A stretch of 64,000 nt of DNA from Flaviramulus multivorans (GTDB lineage: Bacteria; Bacteroidota; Bacteroidia; Flavobacteriales; Flavobacteriaceae), in NCBI RefSeq assembly GCF_021728415.1, contig NZ_JAKKDV010000006.1, positions 124,001 through 188,000 on the forward strand, written 5' to 3'. Positions within the stretch are counted from its first letter, which is position 1. Each line of letters opens with the position of its first letter. Positions 1 to 8,469 of the stretch are shown here, in pieces. The notes under the pieces were generated by a model. That model worked only from the letters and a program-made list of their open reading frames with translations. It ran no database searches and was not told where the DNA came from. Both the position numbers and the translations under genes were made by a program.

Positions 1-341
1 TCTTTATTTCCTTGTCCCACATATAAAGCCTCTCTATGTTCTAAAACATATTCAACACCATCAACATTAACGGCACCAGCGGCTCCTATATTAATAATTC
101 CTAATTCCCTTCTTTCTAAAAAATACTCAGCTTTTAAAGGGTCTATAGCTTCTAATTTTAATGCAGTCTTAGTTGGTACTGCACTGCCAGAGATAAATCT
201 ATCATAATGCGAATACACTAATACAATTTTGTCTTCCTGCATTAAATTATCAATTAAAAACTCCTCTCTTAATTGCTCAGTATCATAGCTTTTTACGCCT
301 TGTGGACTTGATGCATATCTTGTTTCGTAATAGGTTTTCAT
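1..341 (-). CDS. kduI: 5-dehydro-4-deoxy-D-glucuronate isomerase (partial, C-terminus beyond window)
   Basis: Translating the minus strand from the ATG at 341 gives an open frame of 113 codons running off the left edge. The N-terminus begins MKTYYETRYASSPQGVK and holds LVYSHYDRFISG and EAIDPLKAEYFLERRELGI, which I recognise as KduI. The family isomerises 5-keto-4-deoxyuronate, made by polysaccharide lyases, to 2,5-diketo-3-deoxygluconate in the cytoplasm. It starts 19 bp downstream of the uxuA stop, so it is probably the last visible gene of the uronate operon. The usual length is about 280 residues, so roughly 40% is present here. Confidence 0.9.
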   Translation of the reverse strand, partial: MKTYYETRYASSPQGVKSYDTEQLREEFLIDNLMQEDKIVLVYSHYDRFISGSAVPTKTALKLEAIDPLKAEYFLERRELGIINIGAAGAVNVDGVEYVLEHREALYVGQGNK

Positions 342-360
342 TGTTTTTATGCTTTTATTA

Positions 361-1536
361 TTATATCGTTTGTTTTAATCCAAATTCTAAGCCTCTTAAT
401 TCTGCTAAACCACGTAGTCTTCCAATACCCGAATATCCAGGGTTTGTTTTTTTATGCAAATCGTCTAGCATTTGGTGTCCATGATCTGGTCTTACTGGAA
501 TTGCAAAATCTGAATAAGCTTCTGCTTTACGTCTTTTCTCTTCAACTAACACTGCTTTTACAACACTATACATATCTACATCACCTTCTAAGTGGTTTGC
601 CTCGTAAAAATTACCATCGGCATCTCTTTTTGTACTTCTTAAATGCAAGAAATGTACGCGATCTGCAAAACGGTTAAATATGTTGACTAAATCATTATCT
701 GCTCTAACACCTAACGAACCTGTACAAAAAGTAATACCATTAGCTCTGTCTGGAACATTGTCAAATAAATACGCGTAATCGGCTTCTGTACTAACAACCC
801 TTGGCAACCCGAGAATAGGATACGGTGGATCGTCTGGATGAATACACATCAATACATTGTTTTTAGAAGCTATGGGTATAATTTCTTTTAAAAATGCCAC
901 TAAATTATCTCTTAGTGTTTGAGCGTCAATATCTTTATAAGTATCTAAAATAGTCTGAAATTGTTCTAATGTATACCCTTCTTCTGCTCCTGGTAAACCA
1001 GCAATTATATTGTTCACTAATTGCGTTTTAGCTTCCTCAGAAAGTTGTTCTAAATAAATTTTTGCTGCTTTTTGTTGTGCTTCGGTATAACTATTTTCTG
1101 CCCCTGGTCTTTTTAATAAAAATAATTCGAAAGCAGCGAAAGCAATGACATCAAAACGCAATGCTTTTGAGCCATCTTCAACCTCAAAACCCAAGTCGGT
1201 TCTAGTCCAATCTAAAACTGGCATAAAATTATAGCAAACTATGTTAACACCGCATTTTGCTAAATTTTCTATACTTTGTTTATACCTTTCGATATAGGTT
1301 TCAAATTGTCCTGAACGCGTTTTAATATTCTCATGAACAGGAATACTCTCTACGACGCTCCAAGTTAATCCAGCTTTTTCAATTATTGATTTTCGCTTTT
1401 GAATTTCATCTATAGACCACACTTCTCCGTTAGGAATATGGTGTAAAGCAGAAACAACTCCTGTTGCTCCAGCTTGTTTAATATCTGATAAAGTTACAGG
1501 ATCATTTGGCCCGTACCATCTCCATGTTTGTTCCAT
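361..1536 (-). CDS. uxuA: Mannonate dehydratase
   Basis: 391 residues, normal for the family. The N-terminus ([16 protein letters not shown]) and the segments [17 protein letters not shown] and [15 protein letters not shown] are characteristic of UxuA, a TIM-barrel, metal-dependent enzyme. The CIHPDDPP segment probably contributes metal or substrate ligands. It dehydrates D-mannonate to 2-keto-3-deoxygluconate in the cytoplasm, the last uronate-specific step before KdgK/KdgA. Its start lies 1 bp after the stop of the upstream oxidoreductase, which implies co-transcription and probably translational coupling. The function is secure from family knowledge. Confidence 0.95.
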   Translation of the reverse strand: MEQTWRWYGPNDPVTLSDIKQAGATGVVSALHHIPNGEVWSIDEIQKRKSIIEKAGLTWSVVESIPVHENIKTRSGQFETYIERYKQSIENLAKCGVNIVCYNFMPVLDWTRTDLGFEVEDGSKALRFDVIAFAAFELFLLKRPGAENSYTEAQQKAAKIYLEQLSEEAKTQLVNNIIAGLPGAEEGYTLEQFQTILDTYKDIDAQTLRDNLVAFLKEIIPIASKNNVLMCIHPDDPPYPILGLPRVVSTEADYAYLFDNVPDRANGITFCTGSLGVRADNDLVNIFNRFADRVHFLHLRSTKRDADGNFYEANHLEGDVDMYSVVKAVLVEEKRRKAEAYSDFAIPVRPDHGHQMLDDLHKKTNPGYSGIGRLRGLAELRGLEFGLKQTI

Positions 1537-1537
1537 T

Positions 1538-2512
1538 TTATAAATTATCTTTTGTAAATGCTTCCATTATATCTATTACCAATACACCATCTTCAACAGG
1601 ACATGGATTACTTCGTTTTCCTAAGAAATAATTAACCGTTTCTTGGATCATTGGTTGTTGAATATTTACAGGGTTTTTAAAATTAAATTCTCTATTTGTA
1701 TTCTTTGATTTAAGCTTGAGTTGCTCCTTATAAAACGACAACTCTATGGTACCTTCTTCACCATAAATTGTGCAACAATCTTCTTCTAAATATTTTGGGA
1801 TTGCGAACGACCACATACCTCTAAACTGCACACCACTTTTAAAATTTATTAATCCATTTACTGTATCATCAACCTTATTAATACCCGATTGATTTACCGC
1901 AATGCCTTTGGCTTGCGTGTAGTTTCCAAAAAAATGATACATTAAATCTAATTGGTGAGGTGCTATATCATGAAAATAACCACCTCCTGAGACATCCTCA
2001 TCTAACCTCCAAGTTGCTTTTGAATTAAAATCGAAAGGTTGTAGAAATCTTAAATCTACAAATTTAACCTCGCCAATGGTGTTAGCATCGAGTAATTCTT
2101 TAACCTTAATATACATTGGTAAAAACCTACGGTAATGTGCTACTACTAGTTTTTGATTACTATTATTTACAGCTGTTTTTAGTTGTAACGCTTCTTTTTT
2201 AGATAAAACCATTGGTTTTTCTAAATACACATCTTTACCCGCTTTTAACGCTTTTAATGCATAATTTAAATGTGTGGATGGTGGTGTGGCAATATATACA
2301 GCATTAACATCTGGTTGTTCTAATAATTTATCTGCATCATCAAACCAATGTGGCACATTATGCCTATTCGCAAAGTCTTTTGCTAAATCTCCGTTTCTGC
2401 GCATTACTGCAAATAATTCTGATTGCTCGCATTTCTGAAATGCAGGGCCACTTTTAACCTCAGCTACATCTCCGCAACCAATTATTCCCCAAACTACAGA
2501 ATTACTTCCCAC
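1538..2512 (-). CDS. Gfo/Idh/MocA-family oxidoreductase
   Basis: 324 residues. The N-terminal Rossmann fold shows [11 protein letters not shown], and the classical family motif appears as [10 protein letters not shown]. The C-terminal alpha/beta domain contains [15 protein letters not shown], where the His and Asp are probably active-site residues. These cytoplasmic NAD(P)-dependent enzymes oxidise or reduce sugars and sugar acids. Its place between uxuA and a UxuB-like SDR suggests action on a uronate or a modified sugar released with it, but the substrate cannot be read from sequence. It lies 18 bp after the SDR stop. Confidence 0.85.
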   Translation of the reverse strand: MGSNSVVWGIIGCGDVAEVKSGPAFQKCEQSELFAVMRRNGDLAKDFANRHNVPHWFDDADKLLEQPDVNAVYIATPPSTHLNYALKALKAGKDVYLEKPMVLSKKEALQLKTAVNNSNQKLVVAHYRRFLPMYIKVKELLDANTIGEVKFVDLRFLQPFDFNSKATWRLDEDVSGGGYFHDIAPHQLDLMYHFFGNYTQAKGIAVNQSGINKVDDTVNGLINFKSGVQFRGMWSFAIPKYLEEDCCTIYGEEGTIELSFYKEQLKLKSKNTNREFNFKNPVNIQQPMIQETVNYFLGKRSNPCPVEDGVLVIDIMEAFTKDNL

Positions 2513-2530
2513 GTTTTTAACTCTATTTAA

Positions 2531-3358
2531 TTAAACACCACTATAAGCACTAAAACCTCCATCAATAGGTATCACAACACCAGTAACAAATGAAGCGCCT
2601 TCACTACACAACCACAAGGTTGTACCAACAAGATGCTCGGGCTCACCAAATTTTCCCATTGGTGTTTGCTCTATAATTTGAATACCTCTTGGCGTTAAAC
2701 TCCCATCGCTATTTGTTAATAATGCTCTATTTTGATCGGTTAAGAAAAACCCTGGAGCTAACGCATTTACGCGAATGCCTACTTTTGAAAAATGAACTGC
2801 AAGCCACTGTGTGAAATTTGAAACTGCTGCTTTTGCACCACTATATGCAGGTATTTTTGTTAATGGCGTAAAAGCATTCATTGACGAAATGTTTAAAATG
2901 CTACAACCTTTTCTACCTACCATATCTTCCGCAAAAATTTGCGTTGGCAAAAGGGTTCCAATGAAATTTAAATTAAATACGAATTGTATCCCTGATGGAT
3001 CTAAATCAAAAAACGTTTTAAAACCTTCCGTTTTATTAACTAAATCTTCTGCCTGTAAAAATGGATTACTTGTTGTGCCTAATGGATGATTTCCTCCAGC
3101 TCCGTTTATTAAAATATCGCATAACCCAAAAGCATTATTCACCTCCTTTTTAGCATGTTGTAAAGAATCTTTTTCAAGCACATTAGCGGCAACTCCAATT
3201 GCTTTTCCTCCTTCTCTGTTTATTTCATCCGCAATTGCATCTGCCGCTTCTTTTCTTAAGTCTAATACCGCTATTTTATTTCCTTCTTTGGCCAATGCTT
3301 TGGCTAATGTTCCACAAAGCACTCCTCCAGCTCCTGTTAAAACGATTGTTTTATTCAT
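2531..3358 (-). CDS. SDR-family D-mannonate oxidoreductase (fructuronate reductase type)
   Basis: 275 residues, a short-chain dehydrogenase. The cofactor loop is TGAGGVLCG near residue 8, followed by INGAGGNHPLG, the catalytic Ser region NISSMN, and YSGAKAA (Tyr and Lys). The INGAGGNHP signature and length match SDRs annotated in Bacteroidota as D-mannonate oxidoreductase, which replace the unrelated long-chain UxuB of E. coli. The predicted reaction is fructuronate to mannonate with NAD(P)H, feeding UxuA two genes downstream. It is the first gene of the catabolic run, and candidate operator repeats and a promoter box lie upstream at 3441-3495. 2-Deoxy-D-gluconate dehydrogenase (KduD-like) is the main alternative. 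Confidence 0.8.
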   Translation of the reverse strand: MNKTIVLTGAGGVLCGTLAKALAKEGNKIAVLDLRKEAADAIADEINREGGKAIGVAANVLEKDSLQHAKKEVNNAFGLCDILINGAGGNHPLGTTSNPFLQAEDLVNKTEGFKTFFDLDPSGIQFVFNLNFIGTLLPTQIFAEDMVGRKGCSILNISSMNAFTPLTKIPAYSGAKAAVSNFTQWLAVHFSKVGIRVNALAPGFFLTDQNRALLTNSDGSLTPRGIQIIEQTPMGKFGEPEHLVGTTLWLCSEGASFVTGVVIPIDGGFSAYSGV

Positions 3359-3440
3359 GAAATAATTGTTGTTTGGTTAGTCTATAATAATTGATGATAG
3401 TAAAACAATAAATTGTAATTAATTGAATTACGCATCCTTA

Positions 3441-3448
3441 CAAATATA
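3441..3448 (-). promoter_or_regulatory. Candidate -7 promoter box of the uronate operon
   Basis: The minus strand reads TATATTTG here, an exact match to the Bacteroidota -7 consensus TAnnTTTG, about 83 bp upstream of the SDR start. No clear TTTG -33 element is present. The position where it should lie is occupied by the decamer repeats at 3466-3495, which would suit a promoter that is controlled by a DNA-binding regulator. Confidence 0.45.
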
Positions 3449-3465
3449 AAAAAGAACAAAGGCCC

Positions 3466-3495
3466 GTCTGTCCTGCTCTGTCCTGCTCTGTCCTG
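3466..3495. promoter_or_regulatory. Candidate operator: decamer direct repeats
   Basis: The plus strand contains TCCTGCTCTG twice in tandem (3471-3480, 3481-3490), followed by TCCTGTAATT and preceded by GTCTG, giving a repeat with one helical turn of spacing. A related pair occurs upstream of the neighbouring GntR regulator gene at 4745-4764. The shared TCCTG core and 10-bp phasing make this a plausible binding site for that regulator. Direct-repeat architecture is unusual, since GntR operators are mostly inverted repeats. Confidence 0.5.
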
Positions 3496-3568
3496 TAATT
3501 TTACACCAAAATACTAAACATTAAAATAAAACTCTAAAAAATATTTTATCAATGTAAGATCCTAATCA

Positions 3569-3609
3569 TTCTAGGTTTTCCTAAAAATTTAAATAATAAA
3601 AACCTAGAA
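3569..3609 (-). terminator. Possible weak terminator after the GntR gene
   Basis: The arms TTCTAGGTTTT and AAAACCTAGAA are perfect complements separated by about 19 bases, just downstream of the regulator stop codon on the minus strand. The loop is long and AT-rich, so efficiency is uncertain. Confidence 0.3.
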
Positions 3610-3615
3610 AATAAA

Positions 3616-4617
3616 TTATAATGACTCTCTTAGTATAAGTTTTGTAGGCAAATAGGATTGCATTGGAGCATCACTTGTAATAAACTCTGCGGCCTTGGCA
3701 CCAAATTCATGAAAATCTACAGATACCACCGAAATACCTTTGTATGTAAATCTTTTTATAGGAGTTTCGTTATATGATAATACTCCGACATCCTTTCCTA
3801 ACTCGTAGTTAGAATCTAAACATTGGTCTAGTAATTTGTAGAGCATTCTATCATTTACACTTATGTAGGCAGTATTTTTGTTAACTATAAACGACTTTGA
3901 ACTTTTAATGACATTAAAATCAAAGTTATGTTTTTGGCAGAATTTTTTAAAATACACGACGCTTTCCCATGGATGATATGTGAATTCTGGATAAATAAAT
4001 TTAACCGCATTATATTTTTTAAACAAGGGTAAAGCTTCTTCTAAACAGTTATAAAATCCTTGTCCAAAATCTTGTAAAATAAAATTATTTGTTTTTTTAG
4101 AATGCAAATCCCAATCAATTAATAATAACTTACTTTCATCAATTTTATTTATAGCCTTTTTAACTTCTGGATGATCAAAACCCATCACAATGTATTTAAA
4201 ATATTTATCGCTTTGTATATCGAGCATCGATTTAAAATTCTTAACGCTATAATGATGAAATTGTAAATCAACAATTACATTATTAGGTAAATTTTGCATA
4301 AATGAGTGGTACAATACTTCCTTATATGCTTTGAATGTACTTATTAATAAAAGTACTTTTATTTTGTTATCCGTTATGTAGTAACCCTTATTAGGTGTTG
4401 ATTTTATAAAACCTTCATTTTTTAGAAGTTTATAAGCCTTAAACACAGTATCCCTAGAGATTTTATAATCTTTACTAAACTCGTTTATGGAAGGAATACT
4501 ATCGCCTGACTTAAAGACATTTGTTTCTATAGATTCTTTAAACGCATTGAATATTTTTTTGTATTTAGGTATATCGTTACTACCGATGTTTTTTAAATTA
4601 ATTAAGTCCCCGACCAT
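3616..4617 (-). CDS. GntR-family transcriptional regulator with LacI-type sensor domain
   Basis: 333 residues. Residues of about 15-85 form a winged helix with the typical GntR segment GDSIPSINEF followed by SRDTVFKAYKLLKNEGFI. The remainder resembles a periplasmic-binding-protein/LacI-type effector domain (VGVLSYNETPIKRFTYKG, VDFHEFGAKAAEF). Such regulators in Bacteroidota usually control sugar-acid catabolism in response to an intermediate. It sits directly upstream of the uronate genes with 257 bp between, and similar decamer repeats precede both units. I infer that it controls the SDR-uxuA-kduI operon and its own gene. Confidence 0.85.
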   Translation of the reverse strand: MVGDLINLKNIGSNDIPKYKKIFNAFKESIETNVFKSGDSIPSINEFSKDYKISRDTVFKAYKLLKNEGFIKSTPNKGYYITDNKIKVLLLISTFKAYKEVLYHSFMQNLPNNVIVDLQFHHYSVKNFKSMLDIQSDKYFKYIVMGFDHPEVKKAINKIDESKLLLIDWDLHSKKTNNFILQDFGQGFYNCLEEALPLFKKYNAVKFIYPEFTYHPWESVVYFKKFCQKHNFDFNVIKSSKSFIVNKNTAYISVNDRMLYKLLDQCLDSNYELGKDVGVLSYNETPIKRFTYKGISVVSVDFHEFGAKAAEFITSDAPMQSYLPTKLILRESL

Positions 4618-4740
4618 ATTTTATAAAAGATTTTAAACAGAAGTAATTGTTAAAAAAATGAACAGACTTGAATGATTTAAAAGACAGAATAGGTGTTAAA
4701 AAAAATCAAGTTTTCTAAATAAACACAAATTTTAACAAAA

Positions 4741-4764
4741 ACTGTCCTGTACTCTCCTGTACAT
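4741..4764. promoter_or_regulatory. Candidate operator upstream of the GntR gene
   Basis: ACTG is followed by TCCTGTACTC (4745-4754) and TCCTGTACAT (4755-4764), a tandem decamer repeat about 125 bp upstream of the regulator start. It has the same TCCTG core and 10-bp period as the repeats at 3466-3495, consistent with autoregulation. The rest of 4618-4907 shows no gene. Confidence 0.45.
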
Positions 4765-4907
4765 AATTTTACGAAAATAAATGGATAAATATTTTATATT
4801 AAGAAGATTAATGAAATACTTTGTAATATCAAAAACACCATTTAAAACAAAAAACACTGATAAAATACTATTAACAGTGTTTCTAAATACATTGATATAC
4901 TACTAGG

Positions 4908-4982
4908 TCGGGATGACAGGATTTGAACCTGCGACCACACGGCCCCCAGCCGTGTACGCTAACCGGACTGCGCCACATCCCG
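4908..4982 (-). tRNA. tRNA-Pro (anticodon GGG)
   Basis: On the minus strand the acceptor stem CGGGATG pairs with CATCCCG, with discriminator A. The anticodon stem CACGG/CCGTG closes the loop CTGGGGG, giving anticodon GGG. The T-arm is CAGG-TTCAAAT-CCTG. Length is 75 nt and CCA is not encoded. Confidence 0.95.
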
Positions 4983-5027
4983 ATTTAAAAAAATTGTATT
5001 CAAAGAAAACAATTTTTTATAATACTT

Positions 5028-5070
5028 AATAGCAAAAACCAAGACATTTCTTGCCTTGGTTTTTGCTATT
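5028..5070 (-). terminator. Rho-independent terminator of trxB
   Basis: AATAGCAAAAACCAAG (5028-5043) and CTTGGTTTTTGCTATT (5055-5070) are perfect 16-bp inverted arms with an 11-base loop, 12 bp past the trxB stop. The arms are AT-rich, and the hairpin may also work in the other direction. Confidence 0.75.
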
Positions 5071-5082
5071 TAAAACTATTTT

Positions 5083-6063
5083 TTAATTATAGGTAGATGT
5101 AGAAACCTCAAAAGTGGAATCTTTTGCTGCTAGATAACGTTCAGCATCTAAAGCTGCCATACAGCCAGTTCCTGCAGCTGTTACTGCTTGTCTATAAACA
5201 TGATCAGCGGCATCTCCAGAAACAAAAACACCTTCAACATTAGTTTTGGCTGTTCCAGGTACATTTATAATATAACCGGTTTCATCTAAATCTAGATAGT
5301 CTTTAAATATATCTGTATTAGGTTTATGTCCTATGGCCACAAAAAATCCTGTAGCAGGAATTTCATGCTTTTCATTGGTTTTATTATTAAAAACTCGCAC
5401 ACCTGTTACCACCTGTCCGTCTCCTAAAACCTCGTCGGTTTCAGTATTATAAAGTATTTCAATATTCTCGGTATTTTGTACTCTTGCTGCCATGATTTTA
5501 GACGCTCTAAATTCATCTCGTCTTACTAGCATGGTCACCTTTTTACAAAGTTTTGATAAATAGTGAGCTTCTTCACAAGCTGAATCTCCCGCGCCTACTA
5601 TAACTACTTCTTGATTTCTATAAAAGAATCCATCACAAACAGCACAAGCTGAAACGCCCCCTCCTAGTTTTAGGTATTTTTGCTCAGACTCTAACCCTAA
5701 ATATTTTGCAGAAGCTCCTGTTGAAATTATCACAGTATCACAATGGATTTCTTTGGTATCATTTACCCAAACCTTATGAACATCTCCCGAAAAATCAACT
5801 TTCGTTATCCAGCCATGTCGCACATCTGTTTCAAAACGTTCTGCTTGCTTTTGTAGTTCCATCATCATTTCTGGCCCTGTTATTCCATCTGGATAACCAG
5901 GGAAATTTTCAACCTCATTAGTTGTTGTTAATTGCCCACCTGGTTGTGTCCCTTGATATAAAACTGGCTTCATATTTGCTCTTGCTGCATATATCGCTGC
6001 TGTATAACCAGCAGGTCCAGAACCTATTATTAAACATTTTAATTTTTCTATTGTATCAGACAT
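5083..6063 (-). CDS. trxB: Thioredoxin-disulfide reductase
   Basis: 326 residues, the usual size for low-molecular-weight TrxB. The FAD-binding motif is GSGPAGYTAAIYAARA near residue 14, the redox-active disulfide is CAVCDG near residue 139, the NADPH motif is GAGDSACEEA near 157, and the second FAD motif is GVFVSGDAAD near 277. It reduces thioredoxin with NADPH in the cytoplasm and so supports ribonucleotide reduction and oxidative-stress defence. It appears monocistronic, with a strong hairpin downstream and a candidate -7 box 24 bp upstream. Confidence 0.97.
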   Translation of the reverse strand: MSDTIEKLKCLIIGSGPAGYTAAIYAARANMKPVLYQGTQPGGQLTTTNEVENFPGYPDGITGPEMMMELQKQAERFETDVRHGWITKVDFSGDVHKVWVNDTKEIHCDTVIISTGASAKYLGLESEQKYLKLGGGVSACAVCDGFFYRNQEVVIVGAGDSACEEAHYLSKLCKKVTMLVRRDEFRASKIMAARVQNTENIEILYNTETDEVLGDGQVVTGVRVFNNKTNEKHEIPATGFFVAIGHKPNTDIFKDYLDLDETGYIINVPGTAKTNVEGVFVSGDAADHVYRQAVTAAGTGCMAALDAERYLAAKDSTFEVSTSTYN

Positions 6064-6086
6064 AATTTTATATCGTTTTATCCTAA

Positions 6087-6094
6087 CAAAAGTA
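6087..6094 (-). promoter_or_regulatory. Candidate -7 box for trxB
   Basis: The minus strand reads TACTTTTG, matching TAnnTTTG, 24 bp upstream of the trxB start. No convincing -33 TTTG is seen at the expected spacing, so this is tentative. Confidence 0.3.
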
Positions 6095-6161
6095 GGATTT
6101 TTGTTAGAAAACTTACAGTTAAGTTATCAACAGTTCTTATGAAATAATAACCAAACTTTAT

Positions 6162-6192
6162 AAAAAAAGCCTCGATAAACGAGGCTTTTTTA
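6162..6192 (-). terminator. Rho-independent terminator of the ppiD-like gene
   Basis: AAAAAAGCCTCG, loop ATAAA, CGAGGCTTTTTT: a GC-containing hairpin flanked by A and T runs, 18 bp past the stop of the PpiD-like gene. The flanking A and T tracts make it usable on both strands. Confidence 0.85.
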
Positions 6193-6209
6193 AATATCAT
6201 ACGCTATTT

Positions 6210-8339
6210 CTATTGAATTTGAGTTTTAGCTCTATTATCCTCAATTTCGGAAGCTTCTTTTAAGGCATTATATAGCTTAGAGTTTACTACACTAATCTTT
6301 TGTTGCTCCACTCTATTGGCAGCAGCTTGATAATTATCTAAAGCCACAGCGGGTGTAACCTTAGTAACTTGAATCATATAAACCCCATTTGCACCATCAA
6401 TTAATTTTGAGGTCTCTCCTTCATTTAAACCAAATGCTGCACCAACTACTAATGGTTCTCTTCCAGCACCAGAGATGGTTGGAGTTTTCATATTAATAGC
6501 AGTTGCCGTTTTAACTGTTGTATTTTCAGCAGCAGCCAAATCTTCTAATGTTGTAGCCGTTACTCTATCTCTAATTAATTTTGCTTTTTTCTCTTTTCTT
6601 ATAATTGGTAAAACTGTTGCAGTAGCATCTTCAACTGACATTAAACCTTCTTTATGTTTAGCTACTAATTGAGCTATCAAATATCCACCAGGGATATTAA
6701 AACGCTTTATATCTCCAACTTCGGCTTCATCTTCAAATGCCCAACGTACAATTGGTCTTTGATTACCAACTCCTGGTATCGATTCGTCTAGAGCTTTAAT
6801 CCCATTTACCGGACGTACTACATAGTTGTTTTCTTTGGCAACAGCTTCAAAATCACCATTACCCGCGTTAATCTCAAAGTTAGAAGCATCCCTGAACACT
6901 TTATTACTTGAAGCTTCTGATGGTTCTATTTTTCTTGCTATTGTACCTATTTGTACGGCTTTCTTTTTGTCTTTTTGACCTTCTATTTCAATGATATGAA
7001 ACCCGAAAATTGTTTTAACTACTCCTAAATCACCAACTTTTCCATTAAATTCAAAATCATTAAACTCAGGTACCATGGTATTATAAGGGTGCCAGTCATA
7101 ACGCCCTTCGTTTGCAATACTTCCTTGATCTGAAGAAAACTCCGTTACAAACTCAGAGAATTTAGAACGATTTGACTTTAGTACATTTAATAAACTATCT
7201 GCTGTCTTTTTAGCCTGAGCTTCCGTTTGAGTAACTTCAGGTGAAGCACTTTGCGCACCTAAAAAAGGTATTAAAATGTGTCTTACTTTAGCTGAATCAG
7301 GAATTTGTTTTACAGCAATTAACTTAGACACTTTATAGTAACCATTATCTTTAAATGGCCCATAAACTTCTTCTTCATTTAAATTAAAAATACTGTCGGC
7401 AACGGTTGGTGGCAAACTAGATTTAAAAAGAAAACTGCCGTTAAATTTTAAATCCGAAGAAGCTCTTAAATTGATATAATCTTCATTATTTTTCACTTTT
7501 GAAAAAGCTACTAAAGTATCCTTTCTTCCAGTTTCATCAACAAATCGTCCGTTTACGTAAGTTTCAAGTTCAGCTTTAATTGCATTTTCATCTTCAACTG
7601 ATGCAACTTCTTTAAACTCAACAAATCTTATATCTCTTGAAGCATCAACTTTAAACTGCTTTTTGTTATCGTTAATATATTTTGAAATATCAGATTTTGT
7701 TACCTCAACAATACTATCAGGAATAGATGAATATGCAACCTGAACATATTTAATATCAACTTTATTTCCTTCTAATTTATGCTCTAATTCTCCTTCAGCC
7801 AGGGTTCCGGTTAAGCCTGCTTTTACTAAATTAAAATAGTTTTGTTGCAATGCATTGGCTGCAACTTGTTTTTCGTAGCTAACCCAACTTTGGTAAGCTG
7901 CTTGCGAAGTTTCTTTTAAATTCGCAATATATTCATTCAGTTTATTTTCATCAAACAAACCTGCTTCATTTAAAAACTCTGGACTTGATGCTAAACTAGT
8001 TTTTAACAAGTCTCTCATTTGGTCTTTCTCAACAGATATTCCTAGTTTCTCATATTGAGTTTCCATAACCGCTTGTCTTACTTCATCTTCCCAAACTCTA
8101 TTCATTACTTGCGTATTGGTAGCATTAGGCCCCATTTGTCTTTGCAAGTTTTCTACCTTTTGCAAAAAGTCTTCACGAGTAATGTCTTTTCCATTTATTG
8201 TAGCAACAATATTTTGAGATTTTGCTGTTAATGCATCACTATTTTTAAACAAATCTGCTAATACAAAAGAGAATAGCGCTAATGCTATTATTAGTATTAA
8301 AAAGAGTGATCGTTGTCTTATTTTATTTAAAACTGCCAT
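6210..8339 (-). CDS. PpiD/SurA-like peptidylprolyl isomerase (periplasmic foldase)
   Basis: 709 residues. A single N-terminal membrane segment (about 12-30, LFLILIIALALFSFVLADLF) anchors the protein with the remainder in the periplasm. A SurA_N-like helical chaperone region follows, then a parvulin (PPIC) domain at about 355-465 with RHILIPF and GFHIIEIEGQ. The C-terminal third resembles a second, degenerate foldase segment. It probably assists folding of outer-membrane proteins. It is the last gene of the coaX-lptC run, 130 bp after the CorC-like gene, and ends at a strong hairpin. Length and layout match Bacteroidota PpiD-like proteins. Confidence 0.88.
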   Translation of the reverse strand: MAVLNKIRQRSLFLILIIALALFSFVLADLFKNSDALTAKSQNIVATINGKDITREDFLQKVENLQRQMGPNATNTQVMNRVWEDEVRQAVMETQYEKLGISVEKDQMRDLLKTSLASSPEFLNEAGLFDENKLNEYIANLKETSQAAYQSWVSYEKQVAANALQQNYFNLVKAGLTGTLAEGELEHKLEGNKVDIKYVQVAYSSIPDSIVEVTKSDISKYINDNKKQFKVDASRDIRFVEFKEVASVEDENAIKAELETYVNGRFVDETGRKDTLVAFSKVKNNEDYINLRASSDLKFNGSFLFKSSLPPTVADSIFNLNEEEVYGPFKDNGYYKVSKLIAVKQIPDSAKVRHILIPFLGAQSASPEVTQTEAQAKKTADSLLNVLKSNRSKFSEFVTEFSSDQGSIANEGRYDWHPYNTMVPEFNDFEFNGKVGDLGVVKTIFGFHIIEIEGQKDKKKAVQIGTIARKIEPSEASSNKVFRDASNFEINAGNGDFEAVAKENNYVVRPVNGIKALDESIPGVGNQRPIVRWAFEDEAEVGDIKRFNIPGGYLIAQLVAKHKEGLMSVEDATATVLPIIRKEKKAKLIRDRVTATTLEDLAAAENTTVKTATAINMKTPTISGAGREPLVVGAAFGLNEGETSKLIDGANGVYMIQVTKVTPAVALDNYQAAANRVEQQKISVVNSKLYNALKEASEIEDNRAKTQIQ

Positions 8340-8469
8340 TTGTAAATTTTGTTTTTAATAAACCCGTTGGGATTGCTTGTTAAGTTGGTGCTAATTTTTA
8401 ATTAACCGATAAAAATATCGTGCGCGAAAATACCATTTTCTATTCAATAATAAAAGTAGAATTTGTAAT

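Noticed and set aside
2811-3089. Plus-strand 92-codon ORF
   Set aside because: Antisense to the SDR gene, with no recognisable features.
3466-3495. CRISPR-like or VNTR array
   Set aside because: Only two to three 10-bp units, no spacers and no cas genes. Better explained as an operator. No CRISPR array was seen elsewhere in the window.
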